Assembly (NCBI GenBank): GCA_000688775.2
Contig: CP007628.2
Span: 1,860,001-1,924,000, forward strand
From: Streptococcus sp. VT 162
GTDB taxonomy: Bacteria; Bacillota; Bacilli; Lactobacillales; Streptococcaceae
Direction: 5' to 3'
Length of the DNA: 64,000 bases
The notes beneath the pieces are model-generated. The model had not been told where the DNA came from, searched no databases, and was given only the letters and a program-made list of their open reading frames with translations. Made by a program: the position numbers and the translations under genes. Shown here piece by piece: positions 19,640-28,112 of the stretch (positions are counted from its first letter, which is position 1; each line of letters opens with the position of its first letter).

Positions 19640-20284
19640 TTAATACCAACCGTTGTTAAGCCAGAAGTTCTTGGCAGCTGTCCATGAACCGTAACGTCCT
19701 GCAACGTAGGCATCTGCTACACGTTCTTGGTTTTCAGCTGAGTAGTCACCGTTCAAGTATGAATCTGTCAATTGGTAACGTCCGATGTAACGTCCGTTTG
19801 TAGCAGTGTAGCTACCACCTGATTCTTTTTGAGCGATCCATTCTTTGGCTTCTGCTTCAGAACCACTTACAGTAGAAGTTGCTGCAGTGTTGCTTTCTGC
19901 TGCTGGAGCTGCAGGTGCAGCTGGGGCTTCATAAGTTGTTGTTGCAGTTGTTTCAGTTGCTTCTTCTGCAATTTCTTCCGCAGTTGCTGGGGCTTCATAA
20001 GTTGTTGCTGAAGCTGCAGCGGTTGCAGTTGCTGTCGATGGAGCTGTTCCTTCGATAACCAAAACTTGGTCAACATAGATAAGATGAATATCTTTGATGT
20101 TGTTTTTTGCTGCCAATTTTTCAACAGTTGTGTTGTACTTCTCAGCGATTTCTGAAAGAGTATCACCTGATTTAACTGTGTAAGTTACAGTTTCTTGGGC
20201 AGACGCAAGGGCTGGTGCAAAGAAAGCAAGCAAGGCTGCTAATCCTGCAAAAGTTGTTTTGATTTTTTTAGTTGTTAATGTCAT
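19640..20284 (-). CDS. Secreted LysM-domain cell-wall protein
   Basis: A 214-residue secreted protein: signal peptide 1-29 (cleavage after ALASA), one LysM peptidoglycan-binding domain (about 34-79, YTVKSGDTLSEIAEKYN), a low-complexity Ala/Thr/Glu/Pro linker (80-150), and a C-terminal domain (KEWIAQKESGGSYTATNGRYIGRYQL) like that of aggregation-promoting/transglycosylase-like proteins. The pneumococcal homologue is reported to be in the WalRK (VicRK) regulon. The upstream region has TGTAA-like half sites but I would not call an operator. The linker DNA is highly repetitive. Confidence 0.85.
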   Translation of the reverse strand: MTLTTKKIKTTFAGLAALLAFFAPALASAQETVTYTVKSGDTLSEIAEKYNTTVEKLAAKNNIKDIHLIYVDQVLVIEGTAPSTATATAAASATTYEAPATAEEIAEEATETTATTTYEAPAAPAAPAAESNTAATSTVSGSEAEAKEWIAQKESGGSYTATNGRYIGRYQLTDSYLNGDYSAENQERVADAYVAGRYGSWTAAKNFWLNNGWY

Positions 20285-20486
20285 ATCTAAAAATTCTCCT
20301 TTTTATCTATGATACTATTTTACTCCTCGAATGTTACCGTTTCTTGACGGTTTTATGTAGAAATATTACAAAAATGTTTTATATTTACCGTTTTAAGGAG
20401 GTTTTTGTCACAAAAGACCTTATTTTATACTATCTTTAATCATTTTAAGCTTTTGATAAGGGAAATAAGCGCAGTGGTCCATTCTT

Positions 20487-20495
20487 TGATATAAT
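20487..20495 (+). promoter_or_regulatory. Extended -10 promoter for sdaAB-sdaAA
   Basis: TGATATAAT, 30 bases before the sdaAB start. No clear -35 box, as is common with extended -10 promoters. AAGGGGA lies before the ATG. Confidence 0.6.
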
Positions 20496-20525
20496 AGATA
20501 TAAGAATCTTTGTAAGGGGAAACAG

Positions 20526-21197
20526 ATGCACTCACTTCGTTTTCAATCTGTCTTTGACATTATCGGACCTGTCATGATTGGCCCATCAAGTAGCCATACT
20601 GCTGGAGCTGTTCGTATCGGAAAAATCGTCTCTTCCATCTTTGATGATACGCCGACAGAAGTCGAATTCCAATTATTTAACTCATTTGCCAAAACCTACC
20701 GTGGTCATGGAACGGACCTTGCTCTCGTCGCTGGTATATTAGGTATGGATACGGATGATCCTGATATTCCAAATAGCCTAGAGATTGCCCATAAACGTGG
20801 TATCAAGATTGTCTGGACCATTCAGAAAGACAGCAATGCCCCTCATCCTAATACCACTAAAATTACTGTGAAGAATGAACACAAATCCATTAGTGTGACA
20901 GGAATTTCCATCGGTGGAGGAAATATCCAAGTTACGGAACTTAACGGCTTTGCTGTCTCTCTCAACATGAACACACCGACCATCATCATCGTGCATCAAG
21001 ATGTTCCAGGTATGATTGCCCATGTTACTGAAGCCCTCTCTCGTTTCGATATCAACATCGCGCAGATGAATGTGACTCGAGAAAAAGCTGGAGAAAAAGC
21101 CATTATGATTATCGAAGTTGATAGTCGAAGTTGCGAAGAGGCGATTGAAGAAATCCGAAAAATCCCTCATCTCCACAATGTCAATTTCTTTAAGTAG
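20526..21197 (+). CDS. sdaAB: L-serine ammonia-lyase, iron-sulfur dependent, beta subunit
   Basis: A 223-residue subunit of the [4Fe-4S] serine dehydratase that converts L-serine to pyruvate and ammonia. The N-terminal part has the conserved GPVMIGPSSSHTAGAVRIG segment. The C-terminal ~75 residues form an ACT domain (IIIVHQDVPGMIAHVTEAL), the usual amino-acid sensor. It is followed after 8 bases by the alpha subunit. Confidence 0.95.
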   Translation: MHSLRFQSVFDIIGPVMIGPSSSHTAGAVRIGKIVSSIFDDTPTEVEFQLFNSFAKTYRGHGTDLALVAGILGMDTDDPDIPNSLEIAHKRGIKIVWTIQKDSNAPHPNTTKITVKNEHKSISVTGISIGGGNIQVTELNGFAVSLNMNTPTIIIVHQDVPGMIAHVTEALSRFDINIAQMNVTREKAGEKAIMIIEVDSRSCEEAIEEIRKIPHLHNVNFFK

Positions 21198-21205
21198 GAG
21201 GAAAC

Positions 21206-22078
21206 ATGTTTTATTCTATCAAAGAATTGGTTGAGCAAGCAGATCTAGACTTCCAAGGAAATGTCGCAGAACTCATGATTGCGACAGAATATCAACTAAC
21301 CGGTCGAGAACGGCCAGAAGTTCTCCTCCTCATGGAACGCAATCTAGAAGTCATGAAAGCCTCTGTCGAGCTCGGTCTCAGTGAAAATAAATCCCGTAGT
21401 GGCTTAACGGGTGGAGACGCGGCCAAACTAGACCGCCATCTCAAAAGTGGCAAGGCCTTGTCTGACTTTACCATCCTATCAGCAGCCCGTAATGCCATCG
21501 CGGTCAATGAACACAATGCGAAGATGGGCTTGGTCTGCGCCACTCCAACCGCAGGAAGTGCTGGCTGTCTGCCAGCCGTTCTCACTGCTGCTATCCAAAA
21601 ATTAGACCTTAGCCACGAAGAACAGCTGGATTTCCTCTTTGCTGCTGGTGCCTTTGGACTAGTCATCGCAAACAATGCCTCTATCTCAGGCGCTGAAGGT
21701 GGCTGTCAGGCCGAGGTTGGATCTGCCTCTGCCATGAGTGCCGCAGCCTTGACCTTGGCTGCAGGTGGAACCCCCTATCAGGCTAGTCAAGCCATCGCCT
21801 TTGTCATTAAAAATATGCTAGGCCTTATCTGCGACCCCGTCGCTGGTTTGGTTGAAGTTCCCTGTGTCAAGCGCAATGCCATGGGAGCCAGCTTTGCCTT
21901 TATCGCAGCAGACATGGCCTTGGCAGGTATCGAGTCTAAGATCCCTGTTGACGAAGTCATCGATGCCATGTACCAAGTCGGATCAAGCCTTCCAACTGCC
22001 TTTCGTGAAACGGCTGAGGGTGGACTCGCCGCTACACCTACTGGTCGTCGCCTACAAAAAGAAATCTTTGGAGAATAA
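21206..22078 (+). CDS. sdaAA: L-serine ammonia-lyase, iron-sulfur dependent, alpha subunit
   Basis: A 290-residue catalytic subunit. The cysteines expected to bind the [4Fe-4S] cluster lie in CATPTAGSAGCLPA, GGCQAEVGSA and LICDPVAGLVEVPC. AGGAGG precedes the ATG. Co-transcribed with sdaAB and probably with the HAD gene 21 bases downstream. Confidence 0.95.
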   Translation: MFYSIKELVEQADLDFQGNVAELMIATEYQLTGRERPEVLLLMERNLEVMKASVELGLSENKSRSGLTGGDAAKLDRHLKSGKALSDFTILSAARNAIAVNEHNAKMGLVCATPTAGSAGCLPAVLTAAIQKLDLSHEEQLDFLFAAGAFGLVIANNASISGAEGGCQAEVGSASAMSAAALTLAAGGTPYQASQAIAFVIKNMLGLICDPVAGLVEVPCVKRNAMGASFAFIAADMALAGIESKIPVDEVIDAMYQVGSSLPTAFRETAEGGLAATPTGRRLQKEIFGE

Positions 22079-22099
22079 ATTTATCTATTAGGAGAAACT

Positions 22100-22729
22100 A
22101 TGCCCTCTATCTCAGCAGTCTTTTTTGATCTAGACGGAACTCTGGTTGACAGTTCCATCGGGATTCACAATGCCTTTACCCATACCTTTAAAGAGCTAGG
22201 AGTTCCAAGCCCTGATGCCAAAACCATTCGTGGTTTCATGGGACCACCCCTTGAAAGTAGTTTTGCAACATGTCTTCCCAAGGAGCAAATCTCGGAGGCG
22301 GTGCAGATATACCGCTCTTACTACAAGGAAAAAGGGATTCACGAAGCCCAACTCTTCCCCCGAATAACGGAATTACTCCAAGAACTTTCACAAAGCTACC
22401 CTCTCTACATCACTACAACAAAGAATACTCCTACTGCTCATGATATGACTAAAAATCTAGGAATCCATCATTTCTTTGATGGCATTTATGGTTCCAGTCC
22501 TGAAACACCTCATAAGGCGGATGTTATCCGTTATGCTTTGCAAACGCATCAACTCATTGCAGACCAAGTCCTCATCATCGGGGACACCAAGTTTGATATG
22601 ATCGGAGCCCAAGAAACTGGCATTAAAAAGTTTGCTGTTACTTGGGGATTTGGAGAAGAAGCTGATTTACTCAGCTATCAACCTGACTGGATTGCCCATA
22701 CCATTGACGATATCATTAGCCAGCTCTAA
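22100..22729 (+). CDS. HAD-superfamily phosphatase (phosphoglycolate phosphatase-like)
   Basis: A 209-residue HAD hydrolase. Motif I FFDLDGTLVD carries the nucleophile D10 and acid D12. Motif II is in ITTTKNTPT, and motif IV (IIGDTKFDMIGA) supplies the Mg-binding acids. A helical cap (about 15-85) follows motif I, as in PGP/beta-phosphoglucomutase-like enzymes. It follows sdaAA by 21 bases with AGGAG before the start. Substrate unknown. Confidence 0.88.
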   Translation: MPSISAVFFDLDGTLVDSSIGIHNAFTHTFKELGVPSPDAKTIRGFMGPPLESSFATCLPKEQISEAVQIYRSYYKEKGIHEAQLFPRITELLQELSQSYPLYITTTKNTPTAHDMTKNLGIHHFFDGIYGSSPETPHKADVIRYALQTHQLIADQVLIIGDTKFDMIGAQETGIKKFAVTWGFGEEADLLSYQPDWIAHTIDDIISQL

Positions 22730-22733
22730 CCAT

Positions 22734-22780
22734 ACAAAAATACTCCTAACACTAGTGAACTAGGTTGAGGAGTATTTTTT
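22734..22780 (+). terminator. Intrinsic terminator of the sdaAB-sdaAA-HAD operon
   Basis: AAAAATACTCCT pairs with AGGAGTATTTTT. The long loop can fold further. T run on the plus strand. Confidence 0.75.
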
Positions 22781-22818
22781 GTATATGTTGTTGCTATCAG
22801 AAGGAATCAACTCCTTGC

Positions 22819-23025
22819 TTAAGCAGTAATTTGATCCTGTTCTTCAGTATCTGTATCTTCATCCTTCTTACTTGGCCAAGTAAGCATCACAATAAGCGCA
22901 ATCGGTCCAACGATAGGAACCAAAGCAATGAAGATAAAGGCCCAGTGGAAACCAGCATCCCGTAAGCGACGAACAGTCACGGCGATAGAAGGCAACATGA
23001 GAATAGCCGCTAAAAAGAAGTACAA
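22819..23025 (-). pseudogene. 5'-truncated DUF805 membrane protein fragment
   Basis: The 68 readable residues match the C-terminal half of DUF805 proteins: a TM helix, the signature RRLRDAGFHWAFIF, another TM helix and a charged tail. They align with the second half of the intact paralogue at 23087-23515. In frame upstream there is a TAA stop four codons before the apparent TTG start, and no DUF805 N-terminus (FxGRxxRxEFWW type) is found. I read it as a remnant of a tandem duplicate. Confidence 0.65.
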
Positions 23026-23086
23026 GTCCTGAAGGGATTATTTGCTGCGAAGCGACCTAGACGTTTTTAAATAGAGTAGAAATATC

Positions 23087-23515
23087 TTAATATTTTCGTA
23101 CCATTTCTTCAAACCGAGAGTCTTCCGTATTCTCTTTATCTTTATCTTTTTCACTATTTTCTATCACTTTTTCTACAAATCGTTGACTTGGCATAGCGAG
23201 CATAACAAGCAGTGTTACTGCACCTAAAGGAACAAATACAATAAAGATATAGGCCCAATGGATACCTACATCTCGTAAGCGACGTACTATCAGTGCTAGT
23301 AGAGGAACAAACTCTACTATAAACAAAATAATACACATACTGAAGACCGCAATATTCCTGATGGCTTTATCAGATTCTACTCCAGTAAAAAGTGAGTAGT
23401 AGGCGGGCAAGAAAATCACCATATTTAGTAGCCAAACCCACCAAAATTCTGGACGTGTGGAACGACCAGAAAAATTTGCATAGCCTTTGAAAAAACTCCT
23501 AATAGCACTCAGCAT
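23087..23515 (-). CDS. DUF805 family membrane protein
   Basis: A 142-residue membrane protein with the family's N-terminal FSGRSTRPEFWWVWL motif, then TM helices at about 25-45, 52-75 and 88-110, the VRRLRDVGIHWAYIF signature between them, and a charged C-terminal tail (KVIENSEKDKDKEN). Function of DUF805 proteins is unknown. AAGGAG lies before the ATG. A truncated paralogue follows on the same strand. Confidence 0.82.
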   Translation of the reverse strand: MLSAIRSFFKGYANFSGRSTRPEFWWVWLLNMVIFLPAYYSLFTGVESDKAIRNIAVFSMCIILFIVEFVPLLALIVRRLRDVGIHWAYIFIVFVPLGAVTLLVMLAMPSQRFVEKVIENSEKDKDKENTEDSRFEEMVRKY

Positions 23516-23694
23516 ACAAAAAATCTCCTTTTGATTTTAATACTTATTTCGCAAAGTTATGTTACCAGCTTAAAAAAGAGGTAGTTTTTAGATTGTCTGA
23601 AATCACTCTCCTGATAGATCACATAACATCGTCCCTTGAATAGTTGCGCTTATTAAACCTTTGAAAGATCCGATGTTCTCTACTCTCTATTTAT

Positions 23695-23727
23695 AAAAAC
23701 CAGCTTTCTGATTCTCTCAGAAAACTG
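23695..23727 (-). terminator. Intrinsic terminator of the FlaA1-type dehydratase gene
   Basis: On the minus strand CCAGTTTTCTGA pairs with TCAGAAAGCTGG (one mismatch), followed by TTTTT. It lies about 40 bases after the stop at 23765. Confidence 0.8.
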
Positions 23728-23764
23728 GCGATAGTTGTTTCATTATGAAGGTAGTTGGACACTC

Positions 23765-25615
23765 TTACTCAGCATGAGTTGTCTCATTCGCAAAGGAAAT
23801 AATCGCTTCTTTGAGCTCATCTCCGCTGAGTGAACGGAACTCTTCAATCTTTTGATCGATGGCTTCTAGCGGCATGACATTTACCTTACCAACGAAAATC
23901 TTGTCCATGACTTGGTTATCAACCAATTCGGTCGAAACCAAGAGTTCTTCATAGAGTTTTTCCCCTGGGCGGATACCGACCTCAACGATTGGAATTTCAC
24001 TTTCTGTGTGCCCGCTTAGAAGGACCATTTTCTTAGCCAAGTCATAGATCTTAACTGGTTTACCCATATCGAGGATAAAGACTTCTCCGTCCTTGGCATA
24101 AGCCCCAGCATGGATTACTAGACGGCTAGCCTCTGGAATGGTCATAAAGTAACGTGTCATTCGGAAGTCTGTTACTGTTACAGGACCGCCTTCAGCAATC
24201 TGACGTTCAAAGACAGGAATCACGCTACCACGACTACCCAGAACATTTCCAAAACGGACTGCACAGTAGGTTGATTTGCTACGTTGGTTAAAACCAGTGA
24301 CAATCAATTCTGCCACGCGCTTAGTGGCACCCATAACATTGGGTGGATTGACCGCCTTGTCAGTCGAAATCATGACCATCTTAGGCACTTTGGCCTCATC
24401 AACAGCCTTAGCAACATTGTAAGTCCCGAGGATATTGTTCTTGAAGGCTTCTTTTGGATTGCGCTCCATCATTGGAACGTGTTTGTGGGCTGCAGCATGG
24501 TAAACGATAGCTGGTTTGTACTGCTCAAACACCTGCAAGAGACGGTCATAGTCCTGAATATCTGCAATAACAGGAACATAATCAATCCCTTGGAACGTAC
24601 GGATCAATTCATGATAAACGAGATAGATTGAGTTTTCACCATGTCCAAGCAAGACAATACGCTCGGGATTGAAGCGACTAACCTGGCGACAAATCTCCGA
24701 ACCAATCGAACCACCAGCTCCTGTCACCAAGATGGTCTTGCCTGTAATCTCCGTACCTAGACGCGATTCGTCAAGACGAATCTCCTGACGGCCCAAAAGG
24801 TCTGTGATATCAATTTTCTGGAAACCACTACCTGGTTGATGGAGCCCTTGAACGACTGTCTCAACCTTAGGCATCTTGTAACATTTGACGCCTAGCTTAT
24901 TACACATCTGTAAGATGCGTTCGTACTCTGATGGGTCAAGCGAAGGGATGGCTACGATGACACGCTCGATCTGGTGGCGTTTAGCTAATTCAGGTAGATT
25001 ATCATAAGAGCCCAATACTGGGATTCCACCTAGTTTTTGTCCCTTTTTCTTTTCATCATTATCCAATATCCCCACTAGCTCAAGGTCGCTAGTTGGGTGT
25101 TGGTAGCTGTTCATAAAGAGGGCACCACCATCACCAGCACCAATCAAGAAGGTCCGACGGTGTTCTCCATCTCCACTACCTTTTTTACGTTTAGAATAAA
25201 TCAACTGCCAAGTGATACGAGGAAGCAAGATGAGGAAGGTACTCAACAAAATGAAGAGTACGATGAAACGGATAGAAAACAATGGAAGGAAGGCATAGCA
25301 GATTCCATAAGAAAGAACACTGCTGAGCATCACTCCGAAAAAGATTTTCATGAAATCCGTAATCTTGCTATAACGACTGATACTAGCATTTAGCCCCCAA
25401 AATGCAATCATGATTTGATAAAGGAGGAAGGCTAAAAGAGTGTAGATTACATAATCTACAGGCGCAGGATTTATAAGGCCATAAAACAAGATATAAGATA
25501 CGATGATGGAAACCACCATGCTTAGAATATCGAATATCCCCCAAAATACTTGTTTTTGCTGTTTATTTAAAATTTCAACCAGATCAATCACATAATCTGT
25601 TAGTTTTTTATTCAT
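23765..25615 (-). CDS. Membrane-bound nucleoside-diphosphate-sugar 4,6-dehydratase/epimerase (FlaA1/CapD-like)
   Basis: A 616-residue protein with four N-terminal TM helices (about 26-46, 55-77, 90-110, 115-135), a first Rossmann-like domain (GAGDGG at 159-164) and a catalytic SDR domain (TGAGGSIG at 298-305; STDKAVNPPNVMGATKRVAE further on, with the Lys of the modified YxxxK/MxxxK triad). Such enzymes make UDP-4-keto-6-deoxy sugars, e.g. from UDP-GlcNAc, for surface glycans. It follows a glycosyltransferase gene on the same strand, so both probably serve a surface polysaccharide or glycoprotein. The rest of such a pathway is not in the window. Confidence 0.88.
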   Translation of the reverse strand: MNKKLTDYVIDLVEILNKQQKQVFWGIFDILSMVVSIIVSYILFYGLINPAPVDYVIYTLLAFLLYQIMIAFWGLNASISRYSKITDFMKIFFGVMLSSVLSYGICYAFLPLFSIRFIVLFILLSTFLILLPRITWQLIYSKRKKGSGDGEHRRTFLIGAGDGGALFMNSYQHPTSDLELVGILDNDEKKKGQKLGGIPVLGSYDNLPELAKRHQIERVIVAIPSLDPSEYERILQMCNKLGVKCYKMPKVETVVQGLHQPGSGFQKIDITDLLGRQEIRLDESRLGTEITGKTILVTGAGGSIGSEICRQVSRFNPERIVLLGHGENSIYLVYHELIRTFQGIDYVPVIADIQDYDRLLQVFEQYKPAIVYHAAAHKHVPMMERNPKEAFKNNILGTYNVAKAVDEAKVPKMVMISTDKAVNPPNVMGATKRVAELIVTGFNQRSKSTYCAVRFGNVLGSRGSVIPVFERQIAEGGPVTVTDFRMTRYFMTIPEASRLVIHAGAYAKDGEVFILDMGKPVKIYDLAKKMVLLSGHTESEIPIVEVGIRPGEKLYEELLVSTELVDNQVMDKIFVGKVNVMPLEAIDQKIEEFRSLSGDELKEAIISFANETTHAE

Positions 25616-25690
25616 AGGAATTTACTCCCCCTTAAAAGAGTCAGATGATACTGTTGTTATGATAACCTGAATCATTCAGTCTATCGGGGC

Positions 25691-26521
25691 TTACTTTCTC
25701 TTTCTTAAAAGTTTGACGAAGATAAACTGACGTACAAAGCCTGGACAAAGTGCAACAATTGCCTGAATGGCTACACTTTTAGCATAATCCATGTAAGAAA
25801 TTTGCCCTCGCTCAAGCATCCGTTGGCGAGCTTGACGATAGAGTTTAAGGTAACGCAAGCCACCTCGACGCTCAAACATCCCTGCACCGACACGAACCTT
25901 ACACAAGATTTGATCCAGGTTCCCTGTCTTGGCACCTGCCGCAATCATATTGAGCCAAAGGAGGTCATCCTCCATGTAAAGGCCATCTTCGTAGTTACCC
26001 GCCTTGAGGACCATGTCCTTTTTGAACATGACTGTCATATGGTTAAAGGCGCTTCTCATTCTCTGATAAGCCACAATGTCTGCGTGCTGAGTTGGAACAC
26101 GACGATAAGACACAATCTCATCTGGATTGTCAATGAACTCTGCGATATGCCCACCTAAGAGATCCAGATTTTCCTGTTCCATTAGTTGGACTTGCTTTTC
26201 AAAGCGGTCAGATACCGCTATATCATCTGTATCCATACGAGCAATGATATCGTACTGACACTGTAAAACACCGTATCGAAGAGCCAAACCTAAACCTTGA
26301 TTTTCTTCTAAGGGGCAACGCTTAACTGGAATTTCTGACTGAGCTTCCACTTCATCTAGCACCTGATAGAGTTCTGGTGTGAGAGGCCCATCCTCTACGA
26401 GAACAAGCTCACTCGGCTTTAAGGTCTGGTTTTGAACACTTTTGATGGCATCTCTCAAAAATGTCGGATTTTCCTTCACATAGACCGACATCAAGACGCT
26501 AATTTTTTGCTTTTCAGACAC
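25691..26521 (-). CDS. Family 2 glycosyltransferase
   Basis: A 276-residue GT-A fold enzyme: N-terminal ISVLMSVYVKENPTFLRDAI, nucleotide-binding LVEDGP, the metal-binding DTDD at 97-100, and a later MEDDLLW acidic motif (about residue 180). The C-terminal end is hydrophobic and basic, possibly membrane-associated. It lies 75 bases upstream of the FlaA1-type dehydratase on the same strand. Donor and acceptor sugars are unknown. Confidence 0.88.
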   Translation of the reverse strand: MSEKQKISVLMSVYVKENPTFLRDAIKSVQNQTLKPSELVLVEDGPLTPELYQVLDEVEAQSEIPVKRCPLEENQGLGLALRYGVLQCQYDIIARMDTDDIAVSDRFEKQVQLMEQENLDLLGGHIAEFIDNPDEIVSYRRVPTQHADIVAYQRMRSAFNHMTVMFKKDMVLKAGNYEDGLYMEDDLLWLNMIAAGAKTGNLDQILCKVRVGAGMFERRGGLRYLKLYRQARQRMLERGQISYMDYAKSVAIQAIVALCPGFVRQFIFVKLLRKRK

Positions 26522-26742
26522 AGTTTTTCTCCAATATATAGATTTCCTTCCACTATTTTATCACAAAATTTCCTAGTTTCCTATTTTTATATCAAATCAA
26601 GGAAAATTCTAGTAAAGAAATCTGTCTCTTTTCACTTTATTTTCACTTCCATTGATTGAACTGTCTTGGCTGTCATTACTTGACATTATAAGGAAAAAAC
26701 CTTAAAATAAGCTGTTATTAAAATCATCTTATCGAGGTTTTT

Positions 26743-27909
26743 ATGAAAAAACAATCGCTCTTTTTTGTTCTAGGAATTGTCTTAATCGGGACCGTTTTAC
26801 GCTCTCCCTTTACTGCTCTTCCAACTATTTTAGGAGACATTGCTCAGGGGCTAGGAGTCGAGGTCAGTTCTCTTGGGATTTTAACCAGTCTCCCTCTCTT
26901 GATGTTCGCTCTTTTCTCTGCTTTTGCAAGCCGCTTGGCACAAAAAATCGGATTGGAACATCTCTTTACTTACTGTCTCCTCCTCTTAACTGTTGGCTCT
27001 GTCGTTCGTATCTTTAATCTTCCCCTTCTCTATCTAGGAACTCTGATCATCGGAGCAAGCATTGCGATCTTCAATGTACTCCTCCCAAGTATGATCCAGG
27101 CAAATCAGCCTCAAAAGATTAGCTTCCTAACGACACTCTATGTCACTTCTATGGGGATTTCCACAGCTATTGCTTCTTATCTTTCGGTCCCTATCACCCA
27201 AGCTAGTTCTTGGAAGGGCCTCATCCTCGTTCTAAGCTTTCTCTGCTTGATCACTCTGCTAGTCTGGTTGCCAAATCATCGCCACAACCACCACCTAGAA
27301 AGCCAAAAAGAAAAGCAAGTCAAAGAGAATATTCTAAAAAGTAAAGATGTCTGGGCTATCATTATCTTTGGGGGGCTTCAGTCCTTGTTCTTTTATACAA
27401 GTATGACTTGGTTGCCAACTATGGCTGTTAGTGCTGGTATTTCTAATAGCGATGCGGCTCTCCTCGCTTCTATTTTCTCACTGATCAGCATTCCTTTTTC
27501 AATGACTGTTCCAAGTCTGACCACTCGTCTGTCAGATGGTCATCGTCGAATCATGCTGGCAACTATCTCTATCGCTGGTATGATGGGAATTGCCATGCTC
27601 TTGTATCCAGCCAATAATTTCCTCTACTGGTTAGTCGTCCATCTCTTGATTGGAACGGCCTGCAGTGCCCTCTTCCCCTACCTCATGGTTTGCTTTTCTC
27701 TTAAAACCAGTTCTCCTGAAAATACAGCTCAGCTATCAGGACTAGCGCAAACAGGAGGCTACATCTTGGCGGCCTTTGGCCCTACCTTGTTTGGTTATAG
27801 TTTTGAACTTTTCCAATCTTGGATCCCAGCTGTCCTTGCCCTTCTAGTCATCGATATCATCATGACCGTCTCACTCTTTATGGTGGATCGGGCGGATAAG
27901 ATTCTTTAA
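26743..27909 (+). CDS. MFS transporter of the CynX/NimT family
   Basis: A 388-residue protein with about 12 TM helices. The N-terminus (GIVLIGTVLRSPFTALPTILGDIA) and the repeated LPxMxxxxG-type segments match the cyanate/nitroimidazole-type permease family. A cytoplasmic His/Lys-rich linker (HRHNHHLESQKEKQ, about residue 180) separates the two six-helix halves. It stands alone, divergent from the glycosyltransferase gene. Substrate unknown. Confidence 0.85.
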   Translation: MKKQSLFFVLGIVLIGTVLRSPFTALPTILGDIAQGLGVEVSSLGILTSLPLLMFALFSAFASRLAQKIGLEHLFTYCLLLLTVGSVVRIFNLPLLYLGTLIIGASIAIFNVLLPSMIQANQPQKISFLTTLYVTSMGISTAIASYLSVPITQASSWKGLILVLSFLCLITLLVWLPNHRHNHHLESQKEKQVKENILKSKDVWAIIIFGGLQSLFFYTSMTWLPTMAVSAGISNSDAALLASIFSLISIPFSMTVPSLTTRLSDGHRRIMLATISIAGMMGIAMLLYPANNFLYWLVVHLLIGTACSALFPYLMVCFSLKTSSPENTAQLSGLAQTGGYILAAFGPTLFGYSFELFQSWIPAVLALLVIDIIMTVSLFMVDRADKIL

Positions 27910-27943
27910 TTTTTCTAAAATACTTCTCAGATATAAACAATGC

Positions 27944-27969
27944 AAAGCCAGACACTGTCTGGCTTTTTT
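27944..27969 (+). terminator. Intrinsic terminator of the MFS gene
   Basis: AGCCAGA / TCTGGCT stem with a 5-base loop and a T6 run, 35 bases after the stop codon. Confidence 0.8.
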
Positions 27970-28024
27970 GGTGCTTATACCAACAAGAAGCACCATCCAT
28001 CTGTTAGCAGAAAGATGGCATTTT

Positions 28025-28033
28025 TGATATAAT
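28025..28033 (+). promoter_or_regulatory. Extended -10 promoter of the TPR-DUF2971 gene
   Basis: TGATATAAT, about 80 bases before the start codon. No convincing -35 box. Confidence 0.5.
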
Positions 28034-28112
28034 AAGATGTATAGAAACTAATTGTCATAGGAAAAATACATTAGTTCATAAGATAGCTACTATTTTAAAT
28101 GAGGTGTACAGA

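Noticed and set aside
19829..20166. Two alternative ORFs (plus and minus) inside the LysM gene linker
   Set aside because: They consist of Cys/Ser or Gln/Leu repeats caused by the low-complexity linker DNA in other frames.
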